A stretch of DNA of 64,000 nt from contig NC_041690.1 of the NCBI RefSeq assembly GCF_900005765.1, positions 2,356,001 to 2,420,000 of the forward strand, written 5' to 3'. The first letter of the stretch is position 1, and every line of letters starts with the position of its first letter. Below the pieces are notes generated by a model. It was not told the origin of the DNA. It searched no databases and worked only from the letters and a program-made list of their open reading frames with translations. The position numbers were made by a program, and so were the translations under genes. Shown piece after piece: positions 57,171 through 64,000 of the stretch. Origin of the DNA: Plasmodium relictum (Eukaryota > Apicomplexa > Aconoidasida > Haemosporida > Plasmodiidae).

Positions 57171-57527
57171 TCTTTGTATAACAATTAATTCACATATATA
57201 TATATCATAGTGAACAAAAAAGAAAAAATAATTTAATATATATAGAATTATATCTGATAAATGTTTTACATTATTTAGTTTTACAAAATTTTTCAACAAA
57301 TATAACACTTTTAGAAATATTACATGGGAGAAGATATTTTTCTGTTCTATTTAGTACAAACTGAAGCATTCACTAAAAGGAAAAAAAAGAAAATATCTCA
57401 CTATAAAAAAGAGAAAAATAACAACAAAAATTTAGTACATGTATCCAATATTTGAAGTTATTCTATTACTGTTTGTCAAATATAATTTTTATTTTTCCTT
57501 AAAAATATTTTCTATCAAAGTAATTTT

Positions 57528-58214
57528 TTATTGCTGTATTTCATCTCCTTCATCTTCATCTTCATTTAATGAATTATTTTCTTCTTCATAATCATATTCG
57601 TCACTGTCATCATCATTTAAGCAATTATCCATATTACTTAAGTGACGAAAAATAGCATCATTTTCTGGTTCATTTTTACATATTAGTAATATTTCAGGTG
57701 TTATTGTTTCATCATAAGGTGTATCATCATCTGAATTAGCTTCTTCATCACCACTTATGTTATCACCCTTTACACAACCTTCTATATCTTTGTTATTTTT
57801 AACTTTTTCATTTTCAAAATAATCAGATATAAATGTATTTAACTGTATATACACACATGAATCATTGCATATCTTTTTATCTGAAGATATTGCATGTAAA
57901 GCGATGTTTGACGAGTCTATACTAATACTGTTAACATCATTTAAAAGATGCAAATAAAATTCCCTATTTTTTTCATAATGATTCATGTATATATTATTAG
58001 TTGCCAATTCTTTAAAATTTGTTACTTTTTTTTTTGATTCATTTTCATTTAACCATATTAATCTTTTTTCTAATATATATAACTTTCCTTCACCCAGCTT
58101 TAATTTATTATATATAAATTCTATTTGACTTCCTTTATATAAAACTGGTTCTATTTCTCCTTTTTCTAATTCTTTAAGATCTTCTTGACTGACACTATTT
58201 AGGGATATTGGCAT
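57528..58214 (-). CDS. pICln (methylosome / snRNP assembly chaperone)
   Basis: Single exon, 228 residues, close to human CLNS1A (237). Residues about 20-130 are the PH-like domain: GEGKLYILEKRLIWLNE at 41-57 is the family hallmark, and IDSSNIALHAISSDKKICND with CVYIQLN corresponds to ISLHAISRD...CLYLML in human. Two acidic inserts follow (about 140-165 and the C-terminal 30 residues, DDDSDEYDYEEE and onward), as in the family. ITPEILLICKNEPENDAIFRHL matches the last PH strand and helix. pICln holds Sm proteins for PRMT5-dependent methylation and controls their loading on snRNA. The start ATG is the first in frame. Confidence 0.88.
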   Translation of the reverse strand: MPISLNSVSQEDLKELEKGEIEPVLYKGSQIEFIYNKLKLGEGKLYILEKRLIWLNENESKKKVTNFKELATNNIYMNHYEKNREFYLHLLNDVNSISIDSSNIALHAISSDKKICNDSCVYIQLNTFISDYFENEKVKNNKDIEGCVKGDNISGDEEANSDDDTPYDETITPEILLICKNEPENDAIFRHLSNMDNCLNDDDSDEYDYEEENNSLNEDEDEGDEIQQ

Positions 58215-60306
58215 TTTTATAATATTATATTTTATATTATTTTATTATTTTCTTTTTTTTTTATTATTTCTTTAAAAAATATAAAACTTTAGAATATTCT
58301 TAAGTTTAAATGACTCTTCAAAGAAAATTAAATTTTTTTTTTTTATTTATAAAAAAAAAACAATATAAAATGTGAAATAAAAATATATTTTGAATTTCCT
58401 TCTAAGTTGTTTAAAGTAAAAGAATTTTTTTTTTTAAAGATATATATACATATATAAGAATATCATATTATATTATATTTTAATGATAGTATATATAGTA
58501 AAAACATTAATTTATATCGATTATTATATTTTTTCATAATTATTTAATGTACAATTTATTTCATGCATATAACAATTTTTTTAATTTTGAAATATAAATA
58601 AAATAAATTTTACACTTTTTTTTCTTTTTTTTCTATTGAATTTTACATTCATTTAATAAAAACTTAAAGAAATATACTTAATTCATGAAAATAATACATT
58701 GATAAAATTCTTAATAAAGAAACATACATATAACAAGATAAATATTGGTAGATGAAAGAATAAAAACAGTATTAACCTTTTAAGTTTACATAATTATGAC
58801 ATTAAATTTTTTTTATTTTTCATTATAGAATTTTTAAGGATTTTCATGATACAATTTATGTAGTATGCCATTTTAATTTTTTTTTAAAATAATAACAGTG
58901 TTTTAAATAAGAACGTCATAAAAGCATTAAATATATTATATTCCTTGAAAGGAGTTAATATTTCAGACTATATTTCTTATGCTTTTTTTTTTTTAAATTC
59001 TAAAATATAATACTAATATTTTTTTCTTTTCTATTTCTTTTTTTTTATAACATTTAATCTTTCAACTTTACAAATTTATTACGAGCACTATATTATCCTT
59101 TTCATATAAAACTTCAATAAATTGAGAATGAAATAAAAAATGTAGTTCAAAAATATTTAATAAAATAAAATTAACTTACTATTTTAAAAAAAAATATATA
59201 TGAAGTGCAAATGTTTCACACACAAATGTATAAATAAAACAGAATGGTATTTAACAACATATTGACTGTTTACATATCATAAATAATATAAATACATAAA
59301 AAAAAAAAATAAATAAAATGATGGATATATAAGTATATATAAATAAGTATATATATGTATATATCTGTCATTGAAGTTCAATGTGAAAAATTAAATTTTT
59401 CTTTAATAATTACGCTATTATTAATTATTAAGAAATATATATATATTTTATTTTGTTTTATTTTATTTTATTATTTTTTTTTTTTTATTATAAAAAAAAA
59501 AAATTTGAATATTTTTGATTAAATACTTTTTATTTTTTTTCTTTATTTTATTTTATTAACAGTTCAGAACAATAAAAATAAAATAAAATTCTCATGCAAT
59601 AATTTTTAATTATTTTAAAGAACAAATTTGATTTTTTCATAAAAGTTTTTTGGTAAAAGACAAAAATTCATAATTTAATGAAATTTAAGTTAAAATAATA
59701 GTGAATATATTTAATAAAAAATATATGGAAAATAATAAGAAAATTTTGGGATTCATAAATAATTTTATTTCATGTAATTTTCACTAATAAAAGAAAAAAA
59801 AAATTATATAAAAGTTAGGATGTAAATATTTTTAAAATAATTTTTTTTATATTTATAATATTTAAATTAAGTTGATCATTCAGAAATATGATATTTTTAA
59901 TATAAATAGAACTAAAATTATTCATGTAAACAGTACATAATTAACAAAATTGTAAGCATACTTTTTTTTGGGAGCCTTATAAAAATAAAGAAGAAAAAAA
60001 ATATTAAATAAATATATGGAATCAGTTTTCAGTGTAGAAAAATAAAATAGTATAAATAAAATTGAACAAAATAAAACGAGATGAAATAAAAAAATAAAGT
60101 TAAATGAGATAAAAAATAGTAAATAAATAAAAATAAAACAAATAACATAAATAAAATAAAATAAGTAAAAATATTTTGTATATACATATATATATTAATT
60201 CTAGGAAAATTAAAACAACAGAAAAGTAAAATTGAATATTCTAACATCCTAAACATTTAATAAAAATAATTATTAAATTAATATAAAGGTTTAATGAATA
60301 TAAACT
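58215..60306. other. 2.1-kb divergent region upstream of CenH3
   Basis: Divergent promoter space for pICln (-) and CenH3 (+). A+T-rich, with (TA)n stretches and a perfect 7-bp inverted repeat with one-base spacer at about 59369-59383 (CATTGAA-G-TTCAATG). The 75-codon minus-strand frame at 60029-60256 is a Phe/Tyr-rich translation of A+T DNA and is rejected. Confidence 0.55.
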
Positions 60307-60801
60307 ATGGTTAGGACAAAAAAACATGTACCGAATCATAATCCTTTAAATACATTTAATAAGGAAAAGAACTTAAATACTAATAAGACTATACCTATTA
60401 GATCACATAATCAAACTAGTGCAAAATCTAATAATATAAATAGTGGAAATTTAAATGGGATATCTCAAAATGCTATAAACAAAGCACGTATTAGGAGACC
60501 TCATAGATATAGGCCAGGTGTTTTAGCTTTAAAGGAAATTAGAGCATATCAAGCATCAACACAGTTATTGATACCAAAAATACCTTTTGTTAGAGTTGTA
60601 AAAGAAATTACTCGCTTATTTGAATTACCTGATGAACAATTTCGGTATACTCCTGAAGCTTTACTGGCTCTTCAGACAGCTGCAGAAGCATATTTAGTTA
60701 GTTTATTTGAAGATGCCTATTTATGTTCTCTTCATGCAAACAGAGTTACATTAATGCCAAAAGACATTCATTTAGCTAGAAGAATACGAGGAAGAGATTA
60801 A
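60307..60801 (+). CDS. CenH3: Centromeric histone H3 variant (CENP-A/CenH3)
   Basis: Single exon, 164 residues. The N-terminal tail (1-62) starts [12 protein letters not shown] and is Asn/Lys-rich, unlike the canonical H3 tail (ARTKQTARKS). The histone fold begins [20 protein letters not shown] at about 63-82, followed by [14 protein letters not shown] (alphaN/alpha1), then loop 1 [20 protein letters not shown]. Loop 1 is longer than in H3 (where the corresponding stretch is KTDLRFQS), a CENP-A feature. The C-terminus is [26 protein letters not shown]. Only one CenH3 gene is expected per genome. It marks centromeres and anchors kinetochores during schizogony. Confidence 0.95.
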   Translation: MVRTKKHVPNHNPLNTFNKEKNLNTNKTIPIRSHNQTSAKSNNINSGNLNGISQNAINKARIRRPHRYRPGVLALKEIRAYQASTQLLIPKIPFVRVVKEITRLFELPDEQFRYTPEALLALQTAAEAYLVSLFEDAYLCSLHANRVTLMPKDIHLARRIRGRD

Positions 60802-61297
60802 ACAGTATTCAAAATAAAACAGGAAAGCTATTTTTTTATATAATAAACTAAATGAAGTAAACAGAAAATTTATAGTGTAATTAAAAAAAAAAAAAAAATT
60901 ATATGTAATTCCTTAAAATATGCATATAATAAAAAAGGAAGAAATTTAAAAATAGAAAAAATATATTTTTTATACTAAAAATAAATATATAAATAAAATA
61001 TAGAATATAAAATGTAAAGTATAAATATAGTATTTTATTAAATGCTACATAAGTTATATCTAAAGGAACATTATCTAAATAGAATATGGGGGGAAAAAAA
61101 AATAAATAATATAAAAGGCTTTAAGCAGTTGCAATTATTTTATTTTATTATATTTTTTTAGTTTTTTTATTAATTTTGTTATACTATTTCCTATAATTTT
61201 TTTTAATTTTTGTTATTTTTAATACTTGTATGTATATTTTTTTTAATTTTTGAATTTCTTTTTATTATTTATATTCAATTAATATTCCCTTTTTTTT

Positions 61298-61364
<67 letters not shown>

Positions 61365-62042
61365 TTATTTTGTATTTGAATTTAAAGTGAAATATTAAGA
61401 ATTAAAAATTTTTTATTTATGGAAGTAAAAAAAAAAAAGAAAAAAAAAATAGCTTACATCTACATAAAAAAATTTTTGTAACATTTAAAACTTAAAAAAA
61501 ATATTTTAATGTAAAATTTTTTTTTTCTATTTTTACTTTTTTTAAATTAAATCGAAATATTTGCATTGTTTTTTATTTTTACTCCTTATTTTTATTTTAA
61601 ATTACACAGAAAAAAAATTGTTATAAATTCAGTAATATATTATGTATGCATATTTATGTATTTAGGTAAATATATATATGCATAAATAAATGAATATATT
61701 TTTAATTATATTTAATAATGAAATATTAAATATATATATACTTAATAATTAAAAAAAAAAAAATGTTGTTATTTTTTTTATATTTTTGATTTCTTGGATA
61801 TTTAAGATAAAATATTTTTGATGAAAAAATAGGTAAAAGAAAAATAAAAAAAAAAAAAGAGAAAAATAATTATAAATAGATGAAAAAATCTGATTTTAAG
61901 TTATAATTCATCATTTTTCATATCACTGTTTTTTTTAAATAATATTGGTTTCAATGAAGTATATTAATAACGGTTAAAAAAAATATAGAAAAAATAGAAT
62001 ATTAAAAATAAATATATTAAAAAAAAAAAAAAAAAATTGAAA
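60802..62042. other. Intergenic region with very long poly-T tract
   Basis: 3' flank of CenH3 and promoter of the WD40 gene. The main feature is an uninterrupted T run of about 62 bases at 61301-61362. Its open-frame translation (poly-Phe) is meaningless. No gene seen. Confidence 0.6.
61301..61362 (+). repeat. Uninterrupted poly-T tract of about 62 bases
   Basis: Counted by eye from the sequence. It is much longer than the other T runs in the window (usually under 25). It lies in the CenH3 / WD40-gene intergenic space. The exact length may be affected by sequencing error. Confidence 0.85.
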
Positions 62043-64000
62043 ATGGTTGCAATATATGATAAAGATATCTACAAATCTGGAAATATTTTAAATAATTTAT
62101 ATGGAAGCTGCGATACAAAAGCAAATGTGAGTTTAACAGATTTTAATTTTTATGAAACAGAAAAAAGGGAATTGAATTGCATTGAAATATCACCATGCAA
62201 AAAATATATGAGTATATCTGATTCTTTTTGTAAAATATATATATATAAAATTTTAAAAAATGAGTTTTTATATATATTAAAAATTGATATTTATTGTTCT
62301 AGTACAATAAAATCCATTATGTGGATTAGCAAAAAAAATAAAAAAGACTTATTTAAGGACAATGAATTTAATGATTATTTATTAGCTATTTCAACATTAT
62401 GTGGAAATATAATTTTTTATGATTTAGAAAATAAAAGCATAGTTCATAATATTTTATCAAATGGAAGTATAAGTTGCTGTAAATTAAATAATAGCTTGCA
62501 ATATTTTGGATTAAGCAATTTAAATGGATATTTTTACTTATATAATATTTATAGAAATGAAGAAAATACTATTTATAATTGTTTTGATAAATTTTATGAA
62601 GATTATAATGAACAAAATAATCTAGATTCATATTCACAAAATAAAAAAATAAAATTATCCAACGATCTTTCTTCATATTTAAAAGATGACAGTAATGATA
62701 TAAAAAAAAATTACTGTAACAAACTTCTAAATAATGATTTTGTGAATGGAAAAGAAAATGATAATTCAGTGAATGTTTTTAACATTTACATCAAAAATAA
62801 ATTTAAATGCAAAGAAAAATTAGTTTGCATTTACTTCATGGACATATTGAAGAAAAGAAGTCTTTTATTAGAAAAATTGAATGATTTAAAAAAAAAAATA
62901 GATAAAAAGAAAAGAAAAAGTATATGCAATACAAAGAGCGGAGAAGACGAAGATGAAAATGAAGAAAATAATTGTAATGGCAAAGAAAAATATATTAAGA
63001 AAAAAAATAAAGAAAAAAAGAAATTAAAAAAAAAAATCAATTCAATTGAAAAGTCATATGATAGTTATAATCATTATGTATTATTGGGAAGTGAAAATTC
63101 GAAAATATATAAATATAATTTGTCTAACAATAAATGTGTTGGTGAATTTATAAGTATGAATAAAAATTGTGTTATATGGGATATTATGTATATATATAAA
63201 ACAGACGAAGTTGTATGTGTTGATAATAATGGCTCTTTAATTATTTTTGATAACAAATCATATTCAATTAAGTATCATTTTAATAATCATAACTATAAAT
63301 CAATATCTTTAACTAAGCCATTAAACGAAGAGAATATATATTCAGCAGGAATAGACCGTTATATAATAAAATATTCGTTAACTAATTCAGAAGACAGAGA
63401 TAATATGAATAATTATCATTATAATAATAATGAAGATGAAGATGATTTCTTTGAAGAGCATGATTTAAAAAAATTGTTTTTTTTTGATAAGATAAAATTA
63501 TTTAGAAAATTAAATAGAAAATGGTATTTTATTAATAAACAATCAGCTCATATTTCTGATATAAAAAAAATTGTCTGTTTAAACTATAATTATCTTTTAA
63601 GTATAAGTGACGATTTAACTTTTTGTGTTTATGATGTAAGCAGAAGTCGAAAGAAATATTATTCTATTAGAAATATTGCTAATAATAAAAATGTAATTTT
63701 CTCTTCAAATTTAAAGAGTATTTTATGTGTTTATTCAAAGGAGATTAGCATATATTATAACAATCATTATATAACTAGAAACAAAAGAAGCGAAAAAATA
63801 AATTATAATGATATTTCTTATGTAAATCCATCTAATTACAAATATATAGCCAATATTACTTATGAGAAAAATGAATTAATAAATATATGCAATTTAAATA
63901 AAAGATCTAATAAAATAGCATGCTTAACTAACAGAAACTTTAGTTTATATCATTTTAATATAGATTCAATAAGTATTTTTAATTATGATATATCTAATAT
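62043..64000 (+). CDS. UTP4/Cirhin-like WD40 protein (5' part, cut by window end)
   Basis: Open frame from the ATG at 62043, with no stop up to the window end: at least 652 codons. WD40-like blades are visible: ALNCIEISPCKKYMSISDS-type start (here ELNCIEISPCKKYMSIS), then SIMWISKK, LLAISTLCGNIIFYDLENK, LSNLNGYFYLYNI, VLLGSENSKIYKYNL, EVVCVDNNGSLIIFDNKS, NIYSAGIDRYIIKYSL, and HISDIKKIVCLNYNYLLSIS. The order fits UTP4/Cirhin of the t-UTP subcomplex: start of a tandem propeller, a GIDRYI blade, and a His-Asp motif blade (compare HTHDVRALA). A charged Lys/Glu insert lies near 280-335. UTP4 acts in early pre-18S rRNA processing in the nucleolus. Assignment by pattern; another large WD40 protein is possible. 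The 3' end lies outside. Confidence 0.6.
   Translation, partial: MVAIYDKDIYKSGNILNNLYGSCDTKANVSLTDFNFYETEKRELNCIEISPCKKYMSISDSFCKIYIYKILKNEFLYILKIDIYCSSTIKSIMWISKKNKKDLFKDNEFNDYLLAISTLCGNIIFYDLENKSIVHNILSNGSISCCKLNNSLQYFGLSNLNGYFYLYNIYRNEENTIYNCFDKFYEDYNEQNNLDSYSQNKKIKLSNDLSSYLKDDSNDIKKNYCNKLLNNDFVNGKENDNSVNVFNIYIKNKFKCKEKLVCIYFMDILKKRSLLLEKLNDLKKKIDKKKRKSICNTKSGEDEDENEENNCNGKEKYIKKKNKEKKKLKKKINSIEKSYDSYNHYVLLGSENSKIYKYNLSNNKCVGEFISMNKNCVIWDIMYIYKTDEVVCVDNNGSLIIFDNKSYSIKYHFNNHNYKSISLTKPLNEENIYSAGIDRYIIKYSLTNSEDRDNMNNYHYNNNEDEDDFFEEHDLKKLFFFDKIKLFRKLNRKWYFINKQSAHISDIKKIVCLNYNYLLSISDDLTFCVYDVSRSRKKYYSIRNIANNKNVIFSSNLKSILCVYSKEISIYYNNHYITRNKRSEKINYNDISYVNPSNYKYIANITYEKNELINICNLNKRSNKIACLTNRNFSLYHFNIDSISIFNYDISN

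Larger units (their letters stand above)
54606..57527. other. 2.9-kb intergenic region between helicase and pICln genes
   Basis: Upstream of the helicase gene and downstream of pICln, both on the minus strand. Very A+T-rich. It contains an A7C tandem tract (55041-55092), a CTTTTT hexamer array (57120-57170), and one short coding-like minus-strand frame at 57271-57369 (32 codons plus stop), which follows a TTTTAG acceptor-like sequence but cannot be joined to pICln in frame. No other gene seen. Confidence 0.5.

Noticed and set aside
54606-57527. Possible centromere because of the very A+T-rich gene-free stretch near CenH3
   Set aside because: Plasmodium centromeres are about 2-2.5 kb of almost pure A+T with internal imperfect repeats. 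This stretch has ordinary intergenic composition, and the CenH3 gene need not lie near a centromere.
59369-59383. Perfect inverted repeat CATTGAA-G-TTCAATG
   Set aside because: Too short and isolated to interpret. Such palindromes occur by chance, and no matching copy was noticed near other genes.
61210-61398. Open frame of 62 codons in the poly-T region
   Set aside because: Poly-phenylalanine produced by the T tract.
1-64000. tRNA, rRNA, snRNA, transposon, LTR element or CRISPR
   Set aside because: No T-loop-like motif in a cloverleaf context, no conserved rRNA blocks, no reverse transcriptase, integrase or transposase signatures, no terminal repeats and no regularly spaced repeats were seen by eye. 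A covariance-model search would be needed for small RNAs.

Overview
This window is nuclear DNA of a malaria parasite (genus Plasmodium). The evidence is extreme A+T content, short GT-AG introns made almost only of A and T, asparagine- and lysine-rich proteins, and two lineage-specific genes: the sporozoite adhesin TRAP (18950-20815) and an MSP7-like merozoite surface protein (37873-39597). The gene set and order (CenH3, ORC4, an Hsp90-cochaperone-like gene, MSP7-like, TRAP) recall the P. falciparum chromosome 13 segment that carries CenH3, the MSP7 family, RH2a/RH2b and TRAP. Here there is one MSP7-like gene and no large reticulocyte-binding-like gene beside it. The species cannot be fixed from the sequence alone; a non-Laverania, possibly avian, species would fit, but that is inference.

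Layout. 0.5-15.5 kb: NudC (-), a small secreted acidic protein (+), a hidden three-exon mitochondrial-type ribosomal protein bL36 (-), a nine-exon GID8 homologue (+), then four minus-strand genes: a four-span membrane protein, a lysine-rich four-exon protein, a small three-exon protein and a Nup54-like nucleoporin. 15.5-24 kb: a 3.4-kb promoter region, TRAP (+), and an unrecognised 612-residue protein (-). 24.6-33.5 kb: a three-exon COG3-like Golgi tether subunit (+), a beta-propeller-like protein (-), and a GINS/PSF2-like replication factor with a long N-terminal extension (-). 33.5-39.6 kb: a 4.3-kb gap without a gene, then the MSP7-like gene. 40.6-50.1 kb: a TPR-Aha1 cochaperone (-), ORC4 (+), and a TRAIP-like RING protein (+). 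50.7-64 kb: a two-exon Upf1-type SF1 helicase (-), pICln (-), centromeric histone CenH3 (+), and the 5' part of a UTP4/Cirhin-like WD40 protein (+) cut by the window end.

Most genes are housekeeping: protein folding (NudC, TPR-Aha1), ubiquitin ligation (GID8, RING protein), nuclear pore, Golgi tethering, snRNP/methylosome assembly (pICln), rRNA processing (UTP4-like), mitochondrial translation (bL36m) and DNA replication/chromosome biology (ORC4, GINS-like, TRAIP-like, CenH3, helicase). The parasite-specific genes are TRAP (sporozoite motility and invasion), MSP7-like (merozoite surface) and the small acidic secreted protein. Their upstream regions hold motifs matching known ApiAP2 sites: TGCATG-type before TRAP and the acidic gene, GTGCA-type before MSP7-like. 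Exon joins were deduced by eye from GT/AG sites, reading-frame phase and protein similarity. No tRNA, rRNA, transposon, retroelement or CRISPR was seen. I found no clear wholly new system; the most interesting items are unusual domain architectures and the rearranged MSP7/RH locus.
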